DNA of 64,000 bases. It comes from Kitasatospora humi. GTDB taxonomy: Bacteria; Actinomycetota; Actinomycetes; Streptomycetales; Streptomycetaceae. The stretch lies in contig NZ_JAJJPA010000016.1 in NCBI RefSeq assembly GCF_020907985.1, positions 85,690 to 149,689 on the forward strand. Direction: 5' to 3'. A program made the translations under genes and the position numbers. Shown piece after piece: positions 8,177 through 17,074 of the stretch; position 1 is the first letter of the stretch, and each line of letters opens with the position of its first letter. The notes beneath the pieces are model-generated. The model worked only from the letters and a program-made list of their open reading frames with translations, was not told the DNA's origin and ran no database searches.

Positions 8177-10381
8177 TCACCCGTTTTTCGCCGATTGCGG
8201 ATCGATGGCCGCGCCCTCCGGATCGATGTGCGGGAGCACGCGGTCCAGCCAGCGCGGGGTCCACCAGGCGTGGCGTCCCAGCAGCACCATCACCGCCGGG
8301 ACCATCAGCAGTCGCACCACCGTGGCGTCGATCAACACGCTGACCGCGAGGCCCAACCCGAGCATCTTGACCACGATGGTGTGGCTGAGCAGGAACGCCG
8401 CGAAGACGCTGATCATGATCAGCGCGGCGCAGCTGATCACCCGGGCGGTGATCCGCAGGCCGTGCGCGACGCTGTCGTGCTCGTTGTGGGTGCGCAGCCA
8501 GAACTCGTGCACCCGGGAGAGCAGGAAGACCTCGTAGTCCATGCTCAACCCGAAGACGATGGCGAACATGATCATCGGCACGTAGCTCTCGATCGGGACG
8601 TTCCCGGAGACGCCCAGGGCCGGGCCGCCCCAGCCCCAGTAGAAGACCGCCACCACCACGCCGTAGGACGCGGCGATCGACAGCAGGTTGAGCACCGCGG
8701 CCTTGACCGCCACCAGCAGGCCGCGGAAGACCGTCAGGATCACCAGGAAGGCCAGGCCGACCACCACCGCGATGATGCCCGGTAGCCGACTGGTCATCAG
8801 CTCCACGAAGTCCAGCTGGGCGGCGGTGGTACCGGTGATGTAGCCCTTGGCGGGGGTGCCGGCCAGGGCGTGCGGCAGCACCTGCGTGCGGAGCAGGTTG
8901 TACAGGCTGGTGGTGGACGCGTTCTGCGGCCGGCCGACGGGAACGGCGGTGGCCACCAGCAGCTGCCCGTCTGAGGTCGGCTGCGGCGCGCTGATGCTCG
9001 CCGCGCCGGGCACGTCGGTGAGCGCCTGCTGCACCTTGCCGGCCAGCGCCTGGCGGTCGCCGGTGGCCACCCCGCTCTGGTCGACGACGATGGTCAGCGG
9101 GCCGTTGGTACCGGGTCCGAAGCCGGTGGAGATCAGGTCGAAGGCCCGCCGGTCGGTGAAACTGGTCGGGTCGGCGCCGTCGTCGATGTGGTCGAGCCGG
9201 ATCGAGAACAGCGGGATCGCCAGCACGCCCACCACGACGAGGCCGGCGGCCAGGAACCACCACGGGCGGTCGGCGACCTGCTGCGCGTAGCGGGCCAGGC
9301 CGTCGGACGGGACGGCCGGCTCCGCGTCGTCCGGCCGTTCGGGCTCCTCGGCGACCGCCCGGCGCACGGTGAACCGGTCGATGTGCGGGCCGAGCCAGCC
9401 GAGCAGCGCGGGCACCAGGGTGAGCGCGCCGAGGACCGCGGTGACCACCGTGACCGCGGCGGCCACACCGAGCTTGCCGATGAAGGCGACCCGGGAGACG
9501 TACAACCCGGCCAGCGCGATGATCACGGTGCAGCCGGAGACCAGCACGGCCCGGCCGCTGGTGCTGGTGGCGCGGGCGGCCGCCGTGACCGGGTCCCGGC
9601 CGTCCATCAGCTGCTGGCGGTGGCGGGTGATCAGGAAGAGCGCGTAGTCGATCCCGACCCCGAGACCGATCATGGTGGCCAGCGTCGGGGAGACGGTGGC
9701 GAAGGTGAAGGCGATGGCCAGCAGGCTCAGGCAGCTCAGGCCGACGATCACGCTCACCAGCGCGCTGACCAGCGGCAGACCGGCCGCGAGCACGCTGCCG
9801 AAGCCGATCAGCAGCACCACCACCGCGACCCCGAAGCCGATCGCCTCGCTGGCCAGGTCGGTGGCCTTGGGCCTGGCCAGTTCGCCGAGCGGGCCGCCGT
9901 ACTCGACTTCCACGGAGGCGTTCCGCAGCGGGGCCACCGCCGTGTCCACCTGGCTCAGGTACGACTTGCCCAGTGAGGTGGGGTTGGTGTCGAAGTGCAT
10001 CGTGACGTAGCCGATGTGTCCGTTCTGGGAGACGGTGGGGCCGGTCGCGGAGAGCACGTGCGGCAGGTGCTGGAGATTGGTGACCACCTGGCTGGTCTGC
10101 CCGGACACCGCGGAGAGCGGGGCCTGGGCGTCGTTCAGCACCACCTGGGCACTCGTGCCGCCGGACGCGGGCGCGTGGACCTTGAGCAGGTTCAGACCGG
10201 TGTCCGACTGGGTGCCCGGGAGGTTGAAGTTGTCGGCGTACGTGCCGCCGATGCTGTTCTGCAGGACGTGCAGGCCGGCCAGCGCCAGCAGCCAGCAGAC
10301 CACCACCAGGACGAAGTGGCGGGCGCACCAGGCGCCGAGTCTGCCCAGCCGGCCGGCCGGGGGTTGCTGCGGGCTGGTCAT
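8177..10381 (-). CDS. MMPL family RND-type membrane transporter
   Basis: A 734-aa MMPL/RND exporter. An N-terminal membrane helix (FVLVVVCWLLALAGL) is followed by an extracytoplasmic domain, a first helix bundle (including GFGVAVVVLLIGFGSVLAAG and a GLGVGIDYALFLITRH motif with the conserved Asp), a second extracytoplasmic domain and a second bundle with FAIVFGLSMDYEVFLLSRV. Such proteins use the proton gradient to export lipids or small molecules. The ATG at 10381 is chosen for GGAGGGG just upstream. The gene follows the RDD gene by 53 bases on the same strand, probably one transcript. The substrate is unknown. Confidence 0.9.
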   Translation of the reverse strand: MTSPQQPPAGRLGRLGAWCARHFVLVVVCWLLALAGLHVLQNSIGGTYADNFNLPGTQSDTGLNLLKVHAPASGGTSAQVVLNDAQAPLSAVSGQTSQVVTNLQHLPHVLSATGPTVSQNGHIGYVTMHFDTNPTSLGKSYLSQVDTAVAPLRNASVEVEYGGPLGELARPKATDLASEAIGFGVAVVVLLIGFGSVLAAGLPLVSALVSVIVGLSCLSLLAIAFTFATVSPTLATMIGLGVGIDYALFLITRHRQQLMDGRDPVTAAARATSTSGRAVLVSGCTVIIALAGLYVSRVAFIGKLGVAAAVTVVTAVLGALTLVPALLGWLGPHIDRFTVRRAVAEEPERPDDAEPAVPSDGLARYAQQVADRPWWFLAAGLVVVGVLAIPLFSIRLDHIDDGADPTSFTDRRAFDLISTGFGPGTNGPLTIVVDQSGVATGDRQALAGKVQQALTDVPGAASISAPQPTSDGQLLVATAVPVGRPQNASTTSLYNLLRTQVLPHALAGTPAKGYITGTTAAQLDFVELMTSRLPGIIAVVVGLAFLVILTVFRGLLVAVKAAVLNLLSIAASYGVVVAVFYWGWGGPALGVSGNVPIESYVPMIMFAIVFGLSMDYEVFLLSRVHEFWLRTHNEHDSVAHGLRITARVISCAALIMISVFAAFLLSHTIVVKMLGLGLAVSVLIDATVVRLLMVPAVMVLLGRHAWWTPRWLDRVLPHIDPEGAAIDPQSAKNG

Positions 10382-10434
10382 GGAACCCCTCCGGGGGCGG
10401 TCGTCGGGTGCTGGTCCGTGCCGTGCCGGGCCGG

Positions 10435-10824
10435 TCAGTCGCCGAGCACCACGGTGTTGGCGAGCTTGTCGGCGAACGTCTGTTTGCGGTGGTCCCAGAG
10501 CGGCCAGAGCCAGCCCAGGAAGCAGGGGACGCAGTCCAGCAGGTGCGCCAGGTCGCGGAGGAAGGCGTGCAGCATCCCGGTCGGCCGCCTGCCCGCCGCA
10601 CCGCTCAGCTCGATCTCCATCAGCTGCCGTCCCCAGCTCTGCCCGGTGCGTCCGGCCCGGTGCCAGCGGTTGTAGGCGAGCAGCAGGACCGAGAGCGGCA
10701 GCATGGCGATCTGCACCGCGTCGTCGCCGGGGTCGGCCGCGCCGGCGATGATGTTCGGCGCCAGGCAGGCCAGCATGTCGATCAGGAACGACACCGCGCG
10801 TACCGACCAGTGGGCGTAGCTCAC
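10435..10824 (-). CDS. RDD family membrane protein
   Basis: A 129-aa integral membrane protein with the RDD fold: an early Arg (SVRAVSFLIDMLA, first helix), an Asp in the following segment, a second hydrophobic segment (AMLPLSVLLLAYNRW) and the GRTGQSWGRQLMEIEL motif typical of RDD proteins. It ends with FLGWLWPLWDHRKQTFADKLA, the usual conserved tail. It is first in a likely two-gene operon with the MMPL transporter. The role of RDD proteins is poorly defined; some act as ion antiporters. Confidence 0.85.
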   Translation of the reverse strand: MSYAHWSVRAVSFLIDMLACLAPNIIAGAADPGDDAVQIAMLPLSVLLLAYNRWHRAGRTGQSWGRQLMEIELSGAAGRRPTGMLHAFLRDLAHLLDCVPCFLGWLWPLWDHRKQTFADKLANTVVLGD

Positions 10825-10944
10825 CGCGACCGCACTCCGTTCCGACGGGCCTGCCCCCGGTCCAGCCTGCCAGCGGGGAACGGCCGCGCAACCGCCGTTG
10901 CTCCGACCGGCTGACCTGCCGTCAGGATGTGCACCGCGGCCGAG

Positions 10945-10982
10945 CTGCCGTCAGGACGTGCGCGCGGCCGACCTGACGGCAG
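10945..10982 (-). terminator. 11-bp stem hairpin built from a repeated CTGCCGTCAGG element
   Basis: CTGCCGTCAGG at 10945-10955 pairs with CCTGACGGCAG at 10972-10982. A further direct copy of the left arm lies at 10916-10926, 29 bases upstream. The hairpin sits 38 bases past the stop of the AfsR-like gene and before the RDD gene, so it likely ends the regulator transcript; the extra arm could allow an alternative pairing. Confidence 0.55.
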
Positions 10983-11020
10983 GACGGTCGCCCAGGCGGT
11001 TGCCCTCGGGCGAGTCGTCG

Positions 11021-14000
11021 TCAGTAGCCGGCGGCGGCCCGGCTGGGCGGGCCGGCCAGCAGCTCGCCCAGATCAGCGGCCTCCGGGACGCCGAGATGAC
11101 GGGCCAGCTCCAGCGCGTCCTGCAACTGCCCGGTGCCCTCGGCGTGGCGGCCGGTGCGCAGCGCGTGGCGGCCCAGGCCGGTCAGCGCGCGCACCTGCTC
11201 CAACGGGGAGCCGACCGCCCGGGCGCCGTCGAGCGCCGCCGTGAACTCCCGGTGCGCCGCGTCCGGACGGCCGGTGGCGGTCAGCAGGCGGCCCAGGATG
11301 TTGCGCACCTCGGCCTCGCCGCTCCGGTCGCCGCGGTCCTGGCAGAGCGCCAGCGCGGCCCGCAGGTGCTCCTCCGCCGCGGGGCACTGGCCCAGGGCGA
11401 GCAGCGCGTCGCCCAGGTAGGCCAGGACCCGGGACTCGCCGTGCCGGTCGCCCTGCTCGCGGTAGAGCGCCAGCGACGCCCGCAGGTTCTCCGCCGCCGC
11501 GGCTGGCCGCCCGGTGGCGAGCCGCAAAACACCCAGGTAGGCCATGGTGTTCATCCGCCCGCGTGCCTCGTCCAGTTCGTGGTACATCGCGCTGGCCTGC
11601 AGCAGGTCCTGTTCGGCGCTCTGGTACTGGCCGATGACCAGGCGCACCGCGCCGAGCGCCATCAGCCCGTTGGCCTCGCCGATCCGGTTGCCCAGGCCCC
11701 GGTAGAGGGACATCGCCTGGCGGTGCGTCGCCTCGGCCGCCTGGTAGCGGCCGCTCAGCTGCTGCAGCGACCCCAGGCTGGCCAGCGCATAGGCCTCGCC
11801 CGGCCGGTCGTCGCGGGCCCGGCACAGCTCCAGCGCCTGGTGCAGGCTCTCCTCGGCGGCCGGCAGGTCGCCGGTGAGCTGCTGGATCAGGCTCAGCTCG
11901 CTGAGTGCGGCGGTCTGCCCGGTCCGGTTGCCCAGCTCCCGGAAGAGCAGCAGCGCCCGGGTGGTGTGCGCGGTGGCCTCGGCGTACTCGCCGGTGATCC
12001 GGCCCAGGATGCCCAGCTGGCTGAGCGCCTCCGCCTCGCCGGGGCGGTCGGCCGCGCCGCGCGCCAGGTCGAGCGCCTCGGCGAACTGGTCGCGGGCCCG
12101 GGTGTTGCAGCCGAAGGTCCGTTCCAGGGCACCCAGTTGCACCAGTGCGGCCGCCTGCCCGGACGCGTCCTCCAACTGCTGGAAGAGTTCCAGTGCGAGC
12201 CGCAGATGCTCGGCTCCGGCCTCGTGCTCACCGGTGAGCCGCTGGAAGGTGCCCAGGTGGGTGAGCGCCTCGGCCTGACCGAACCGGTCGCCGGTGGCGC
12301 GGGCGGTCGCCAGGGCGATCCGGTGCAGCTCGCGGGCCTGGTTCCAGTGCCCCTGGGTGCGCAGGAAGTCGTGCAGCGCGGCGGGCAGCCGGATCGCGTG
12401 GTCGGGGTGCCCGTTGGCGGCCGCGTACTCGATCGCCGCCCGCAGGTTGCCCCGCTCGGCGCGCAGCCAGGCGGTGGCCGCCTCCTCGGTGGGCAGCTCG
12501 GCCCCGGCGATGCGTTGGGCGGGCACCCAGCGGTTGTGGCGCACTGCCAGCCGGCGGCCCGCCTCGATCACGGTGGCCAGGTAGGAATCCAGCAGCCGGC
12601 CCACCGCGGCGTGCCGCACCGAGGGGTCGTCCATCGTGCCCAGGGCCCGGGAGTGCTCGCGGATCAGGTCGTGCATCCGGTAGCGGCCGCGGACCGGCTC
12701 GTCCACCAGGTGGTGGTCCTCCAGCTCCTCCAGCAGGCGGCGGGCGGTGGCCACGTCGGTGCCGTCCAGCGCGGCGGCCGCGCGGGCGTCGAAGTGGTCG
12801 CCCGGGGTGAGCCCGAGCCGGCGGAACAGCCGGCGCTGGGCGGGCATCAGGTCCCGGTAGGAGAGGTCGAAGGCGGCGGCCACCGAGACGTCCTCGGCCC
12901 GCAGCGCCGCCAGCCGGCCCGCGGCGGCGGCCAGGTCGGGCACCAGGTCGGCCACCGACCAGGCCCGCCGGTGCCGCAGCCGGGCGGCGGTCAGGTGGAT
13001 CGCCAGCGGCAGGTAGCCGCAGAGCTCGACCACCTCGACCACGGCAGGCTGGTCCGGGGCCAGATCGGGCCGCTGCGCGGTGGCGGTGAACAGCTCGGCG
13101 GCCTCGTCGGGCGGCAGCACGCCGAGCGTCATCGGCACCGCGTCGCCCAGCGCCGGCAGCCGGCGGCGGCTGGTGACCAGCACCAGACAGCCGGGGGAGC
13201 CGGGCAGCAGCGGGCGGACCTGCTCGCTGCTGCGGGCGTCGTCGAGCAGCAGCAGCACCCGGCGCCCGGCCAGCCGGCTGCGCCACAGGTTGGCCCGGGC
13301 GTCCAGGTCCGGCGGGATCTGCTGCGGCGCCACCCCGACGGTGAGCAGCAGGGCGGCCAGCGCGTCGGCCGGCTCGACGGCCGGGGTGCAGGGGGTGTGG
13401 GCGTGCAGCGGTAGGAAGATCTGCCCGTCCGGGAAGTCGGCAGCCAGCCGGTGCGCGGCGTGCACGGCGAGGGCGCTCTTGCCGACCCCCGGCATGCCGT
13501 CCAGCGCCAGGATCCGCACCGAACCGTCGGGGCGGTCGGTGCGGCAGGCCGCCAGCAGCCGCTCCAACTCCTCGTAGCGGCCGGTGAAGCCGGCCACGTC
13601 CCGCGGCAGGCCGGCGCCCGCCGCCACCGCCGGCAGCTCGGCGTCGTCCTGCACCCCGGCGGCCTGCTGCTCGGCGCGCAGGATCTCCTGGTGCGCGGCC
13701 CGCACCCGGGGACCGGGCTCGATGCCCAGCTCCTCGACCAGGGTGCGGCGCAGCCGCTGGTAGCTCGCCAGCGCCTCGGCCCGCTGGTCGGTGCGGTGCA
13801 GGGCGACCATCAGCTGGCGGTGGAAGGCCTCGCGCAGCGGGTGCTCCGCCGTCAGCCGGTTCAGCTCCGGGATCACGCCGTGCGGTCGGCCCAGCTCCAG
13901 TTCGGCGTCGAACTGCCACTCCAGGGCCTGCAGGCGCAGCTCCTGGAGCTGCTGCACATGGGGCAGTGCCTCCTCGGCCAGCGAGGGCAGGTCGGTCAGC

Positions 14001-14473
14001 GGGGTGCCGCGCCACAGCCGCAGCGCCTCGGCGCAGCGGTCGCTGACGGCCTGCCAGTCGCCGGCCCGGCGGGCGGCACGGGCCGTCTCCAGCAGTTCGC
14101 TGAAGACCGCGCTGTCCAGCTCGCCGGCGCCGACTTCGAGCAGGTAGCCGGGGGCGGCGGTGCGCAGCCGGCGCGGGCCGCCGGGGCCGAGCAGCCGGCG
14201 CAGCTGGACCACGTGGTTGTTGAGCGAGGTGGGTGCGGTGGCCGGGGGATGCTCGCCCCAGAGCGCCCCGGTCAACCGGTCGCGGGACACCACCCGGCCG
14301 GGTTCGAGGAGCAGCACGGCGAGGAGCGCGCGCACCTTCGGCGAGCTGACGCGCAGCGCCGCACCGGCGGCGTCATGGACCGTCAAGGGCCCGAGCAACC
14401 CGAATCGCAGCCCTGCGACAGGCTCGTCCGCGGTGGTCGGGCGGCCCTGCCGGGGCCCCTGTTGATGGTCCAT
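11021..14473 (-). CDS. AfsR/SARP-family transcriptional regulator (OmpR-type DNA-binding, BTAD, NB-ARC, TPR)
   Basis: A 1150-aa cytosolic regulator. Domain order: winged-helix DNA binding (about residues 22-115; VVSRDRLTGALWGE), bacterial transcriptional activator domain (about 120-270, ending LVEELGIEPGPRVRAAHQEI), NB-ARC ATPase (P-loop DGMPGVGKSALAVHAA near 330; Walker B LLLLDDARS), then at least eight tetratricopeptide-like repeats to the C-terminus (GEAEALSQLGILGRITGEY and similar). This is the architecture of AfsR-like activators of secondary metabolism and development. No biosynthetic cluster is adjacent, so the target is unknown. It is divergent from the small acidic gene at 14776. Confidence 0.92.
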   Translation of the reverse strand: MDHQQGPRQGRPTTADEPVAGLRFGLLGPLTVHDAAGAALRVSSPKVRALLAVLLLEPGRVVSRDRLTGALWGEHPPATAPTSLNNHVVQLRRLLGPGGPRRLRTAAPGYLLEVGAGELDSAVFSELLETARAARRAGDWQAVSDRCAEALRLWRGTPLTDLPSLAEEALPHVQQLQELRLQALEWQFDAELELGRPHGVIPELNRLTAEHPLREAFHRQLMVALHRTDQRAEALASYQRLRRTLVEELGIEPGPRVRAAHQEILRAEQQAAGVQDDAELPAVAAGAGLPRDVAGFTGRYEELERLLAACRTDRPDGSVRILALDGMPGVGKSALAVHAAHRLAADFPDGQIFLPLHAHTPCTPAVEPADALAALLLTVGVAPQQIPPDLDARANLWRSRLAGRRVLLLLDDARSSEQVRPLLPGSPGCLVLVTSRRRLPALGDAVPMTLGVLPPDEAAELFTATAQRPDLAPDQPAVVEVVELCGYLPLAIHLTAARLRHRRAWSVADLVPDLAAAAGRLAALRAEDVSVAAAFDLSYRDLMPAQRRLFRRLGLTPGDHFDARAAAALDGTDVATARRLLEELEDHHLVDEPVRGRYRMHDLIREHSRALGTMDDPSVRHAAVGRLLDSYLATVIEAGRRLAVRHNRWVPAQRIAGAELPTEEAATAWLRAERGNLRAAIEYAAANGHPDHAIRLPAALHDFLRTQGHWNQARELHRIALATARATGDRFGQAEALTHLGTFQRLTGEHEAGAEHLRLALELFQQLEDASGQAAALVQLGALERTFGCNTRARDQFAEALDLARGAADRPGEAEALSQLGILGRITGEYAEATAHTTRALLLFRELGNRTGQTAALSELSLIQQLTGDLPAAEESLHQALELCRARDDRPGEAYALASLGSLQQLSGRYQAAEATHRQAMSLYRGLGNRIGEANGLMALGAVRLVIGQYQSAEQDLLQASAMYHELDEARGRMNTMAYLGVLRLATGRPAAAAENLRASLALYREQGDRHGESRVLAYLGDALLALGQCPAAEEHLRAALALCQDRGDRSGEAEVRNILGRLLTATGRPDAAHREFTAALDGARAVGSPLEQVRALTGLGRHALRTGRHAEGTGQLQDALELARHLGVPEAADLGELLAGPPSRAAAGY

Positions 14474-14775
14474 TATCGGGATGTTACCCGCCCGTGAGCG
14501 GCCTGCGGCAGGCTCATGACGACCGAGCCGGACTGGGTCGGTGCCGAACAGGGGAGGGCACCGATCCAGTCGGCCTGTCGCCGCACGACGCGCCGCACGA
14601 GGGAGGACACCGCATGACCGTCAAGCGTGACACCTCCTGGACCTGAGCGTCCGCCGCATGCCCTTCGGACAACACGCCGACGTCCCGCCAGGGTGTCGCG
14701 TCGGACGGTGCAGGTCGGGTAAGTGTTGGAGACAGCAGGGGCCGCCGGGGTCCCGCAGCTGTGAGGGGTGAGGTC
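14474..14775. other. Divergent intergenic region between the AfsR-like regulator and a small acidic protein
   Basis: These 302 bases contain no convincing gene. They hold the promoters of both neighbours and a strong hairpin at 14531-14571, described separately. Confidence 0.6.
14531..14571. repeat. 15-bp inverted repeat upstream of the AfsR-like gene
   Basis: Bases 14531-14545 pair with 14557-14571 with a single mismatch around an 11-base loop. It lies 58 bases upstream of the regulator ATG on the reverse strand. In a divergent promoter region it is better read as an operator or a leader structure than as a terminator, but no function can be shown. Confidence 0.5.
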
Positions 14776-14967
14776 ATGACCGACAACGCCACTGATTACG
14801 CCGTCGACGTCCGTGACGCCATGGACGACCCGGAGGACCTGGAAAGCGGCAGCGACGAGCAGCCCACCCCGCGTGCCGACCTCACCCTGGACGCCGCCGC
14901 CGACGTGGCCGACGCGGTCGAGCAGACCCGTCAGGTCCCGGTGGACGACGACGAGTACCCGCGCTGA
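14776..14967 (+). CDS. Small acidic protein, unknown function
   Basis: A 63-aa protein very rich in Asp and Glu (starts MTDNATDYAVDVRDAMDD, ends VPVDDDEYPR), with no membrane segment and no Cys. The ATG at 14776 has GAGG seven bases upstream; a longer in-frame start at 14761 lacks a comparable site. I do not recognise a family. Codon bias looks normal for the genome, which supports real coding. Confidence 0.55.
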   Translation: MTDNATDYAVDVRDAMDDPEDLESGSDEQPTPRADLTLDAAADVADAVEQTRQVPVDDDEYPR

Positions 14968-15090
14968 CCGGCGCCCCACCGCCGGTCAGCGCGTAGCCCG
15001 GTCCGGAGCCGGCCGCAGCAGCGCGAGCGGGGCCCGGCAGCGGCTCCTCACCCGGGCGACCACGTCGTCCGGCGGCGGCTCGGCGGCTGC

Positions 15091-15176
15091 CGCCCGCCGC
15101 CCCCGGCAGGCTCTTCGCCCGCCGCCCCCGGCAGGCTCTTCGCCCGCCGCCCCCGGCAGGCTCTTCGCCCGCCGCC
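15091..15176. repeat. 25-bp tandem repeat, three perfect copies plus a partial fourth
   Basis: Units span 15091-15115, 15116-15140 and 15141-15165, with the first 11 bases of another copy to 15176. The unit ends GGCAGGCTCTT. Its length is not a multiple of three, which argues against coding. Confidence 0.9.
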
Positions 15177-15184
15177 GAACGTCT

Positions 15185-15316
15185 TCTCGCCTTCGGGATC
15201 CACCGTCCTGGAGACCCATCGCCTTCGGTGCCTCCCGCTTTCGGGGCCTCTCGCTTTCGGGGTCTCTCGTCTTCGGGATCCGTCGCCCTCGGGATCCGTC
15301 GCCCTGGGATCTCTCG
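15185..15316. repeat. Degenerate 15-16-bp tandem repeat array
   Basis: About seven units close to TCTCGCCTTCGGGATCC follow one another, with variation in the CTTCGGG core and two units reduced to CCCTCGGG or CCCTGGG. It directly follows the 25-bp array. On the reverse strand each unit reads GGATCCCGAAGGCGA. Confidence 0.75.
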
Positions 15317-15556
15317 CGCACCCGCCGCGCTGCGGGCCGGCGCGGCCGGCCGGCGCCCGTCCCCCTCCAGCGCCATCGGCCGGGCGCCACCGACCAGGCC
15401 GGGCCCGAGCGCCCGGGCCGTCGGCCGTTTCCGCTGGTCAGCCCGGGGCAAGGCGGCCCGGAGGGCTGCGCCGCACCTTCGGGCGTAGCGTGGAGCCAGA
15501 GCTTCCGGGAGCGGCCACCCGCCGCTTCCCTCGGGAACCCTCCGGTGAGGGCCGTC

Positions 15557-15580
15557 ATGCACCAGTGGAGGCCGTCATGA
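15557..15580 (+). CDS. Seven-codon leader ORF (MHQWRPS) coupled to the DUF4383 gene
   Basis: ATG at 15557 is preceded by GTGAGG in Shine-Dalgarno position and encodes MHQWRPS. Its TGA overlaps the ATG of the next gene as ATGA (15577-15580). The bases around the two starts are near-duplicates (GAGGGCCGTCATG and GGAGGCCGTCATG, 20 bases apart), so a local duplication may have created it. It could couple or regulate translation of the membrane protein. Confidence 0.4.
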   Translation: MHQWRPS

Positions 15581-16119
15581 AACTGCAGAACGAACTTCCC
15601 GTGGACCACCGCCTGGCCCTGGTCTACCGCTACGGCGCCGGCTTGGCCGGGCTGGCGCTGCTGATCTGGGGCTGCTTCGGGCTGGCCGGCAACGTCGGCT
15701 TCTCCAGCGTCCACGGCAAGGACATCGCGGGCATGTCCAGCAACGGCGCGCTCGGCGTTCTGTCGATCATCTTCGGCGGCATCCTGATGATCGGCGCCGT
15801 GGTCGGCGGCAACTTCGCCTCCTGGCTCAACATGATCGTCGGTGTGATCTTCTTCCTGGCCGGCTTCGTCGGGCTCATCGCGCTCGACAGCAGCTGGAAC
15901 AGGCTGGCCTTCCGGATGGAAAACGTGATCTTCAGCTTCATCTTCGGGCTGGTGATCGCCACCTTCGGCATGTACGGCAGGGTCAGCGGCCGTCTACCGC
16001 ACGACAACCCCTACTGGCAGCACCGGCACAGTGGGGATCACGAAGAGGAGGAGGAGATCGCCGGCCGCTGGTACGTCCCGGCCTTCAAGACCGTGCTGCG
16101 CCCGACGGTGCATCATTAG
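15577..16119 (+). CDS. DUF4383-like membrane protein
   Basis: A 180-aa integral membrane protein with four predicted helices: GAGLAGLALLIWGCFGLAG, LGVLSIIFGGILMIGAVVG, MIVGVIFFLAGFVGLIAL and VIFSFIFGLVIATFGMYG. A cytoplasmic acidic tail (HEEEEEI) follows. Topology resembles DUF4383 proteins of actinobacteria; function unknown. The ATG at 15577 has GGAGG six bases upstream. The stop lies two bases before the MTA phosphorylase start, suggesting cotranscription. Confidence 0.78.
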   Translation: MKLQNELPVDHRLALVYRYGAGLAGLALLIWGCFGLAGNVGFSSVHGKDIAGMSSNGALGVLSIIFGGILMIGAVVGGNFASWLNMIVGVIFFLAGFVGLIALDSSWNRLAFRMENVIFSFIFGLVIATFGMYGRVSGRLPHDNPYWQHRHSGDHEEEEEIAGRWYVPAFKTVLRPTVHH

Positions 16120-16121
16120 GC

Positions 16122-16976
16122 ATGACTGATCAGCACACCGCACGGCGGGCCGAGATCGGAGTCATCGGCGGCTCCGGCCTCTACGCCCTGCTGGACGACG
16201 TCACCGAGATCACCGTCAGCACCCCGTACGGTGCGCCCAGCGACTCGCTGTTCCTCGGCGGGATCGGCGGGCGCACCGTCGCGTTCCTGCCCCGGCACGG
16301 CCGCGGGCACAAGCTGCCACCGCACCGGATCAACTACCGGGCCAACCTCTGGGCACTGCACTCGCTCGGGGTCCGCCAGGTGGTCGCGCCCTGCGCGGTG
16401 GGCGGGTTGCGCCCCGAGTACGGCCCCGGCACCCTGCTGGTCCCCGACCAGTTCGTGGACCGCACCTCCGGCCGGCTGCAGACCTACTACGACGGCCTGC
16501 CGCTGTCCGACGGCACGCTCCCGGAGGTGGTGCACGTCTCGATGGCCGACCCTTACTGCCCCGACGGCCGGGCTGCCGCGCTCGCCGCCGCCCGTTCCCA
16601 GGCCTGGGAGCCGGTGGACGGCGGCACGCTGGTGGTCATCGAGGGTCCGCGGTTCTCCACCCGGGCCGAGTCCCGCTGGTTCACCGCCAGCGGCTGGTCG
16701 GTGGTCGGCATGACCGGTCACCCGGAGGCCGTGCTCGCCCGCGAACTGGGGCTCTGCTACACCTCGCTCGCTCTGGTCACCGACGTCGACGCCGGCGTGA
16801 CGGCCGGTGAAGGGGTCACCCACGCGGAGGTCCTGGAAGTCTTCGCGCGGAATGTCGACCGGCTGCGCGGGGTGCTCTTCAAGGCGGTCGAGGCACTGCC
16901 CACCGCCCGCGACTGCGTCTGCTCGCACGCCTTGGACGGCGTCGCGACGGGCCTGCTCGGGGTTCCGGAATCCTGA
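16122..16976 (+). CDS. mtnP: S-methyl-5'-thioadenosine phosphorylase
   Basis: This 284-aa cytosolic enzyme of the PNP/MTAP family cleaves methylthioadenosine with phosphate to adenine and methylthioribose-1-phosphate for methionine salvage. Visible: the phosphate loop GVIGGSGLY, FLPRHGRGHKLPPHRINYRAN, the AVGGLRPEYGPG substrate segment and the GMTGHPEAVLARELG motif. Some family members also act on other 6-oxo- or aminopurine nucleosides, so the substrate is inferred. Only two bases separate it from the DUF4383-like gene. Confidence 0.9.
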   Translation: MTDQHTARRAEIGVIGGSGLYALLDDVTEITVSTPYGAPSDSLFLGGIGGRTVAFLPRHGRGHKLPPHRINYRANLWALHSLGVRQVVAPCAVGGLRPEYGPGTLLVPDQFVDRTSGRLQTYYDGLPLSDGTLPEVVHVSMADPYCPDGRAAALAAARSQAWEPVDGGTLVVIEGPRFSTRAESRWFTASGWSVVGMTGHPEAVLARELGLCYTSLALVTDVDAGVTAGEGVTHAEVLEVFARNVDRLRGVLFKAVEALPTARDCVCSHALDGVATGLLGVPES

Positions 16977-17074
16977 GCCCGCCGCTGGGGCCCCCGGCGA
17001 TTAGGAAGGTCCGAGCCGGGGCACCAGCGGGATACAACGCCACCAGAAGGTCCAGAGGTGAGGAGGCGGGGATC

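Larger units (their letters stand above)
14968..15556. other. 589-base intergenic region rich in tandem repeats
   Basis: No gene is credible on either strand. The region holds three perfect 25-bp tandem copies followed by about seven degenerate 15-16-bp units, both listed separately. Reverse-strand open frames across it read as repetitive Arg/Pro-rich text and are rejected. The last part carries the ribosome binding site of a leader ORF at 15557. Confidence 0.7.

Noticed and set aside
10898..13414. An 838-codon forward open frame opposite the AfsR-like gene
   Set aside because: The reverse frame has full BTAD, NB-ARC and TPR content; the forward text is Gln/Gly/Arg-rich without motifs.
14882..15714. 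Reverse open frames over the tandem-repeat region, rich in Arg/Pro/Glu
   Set aside because: They read through a 25-bp repeat in changing frames and overlap the DUF4383-like gene; no start signal.
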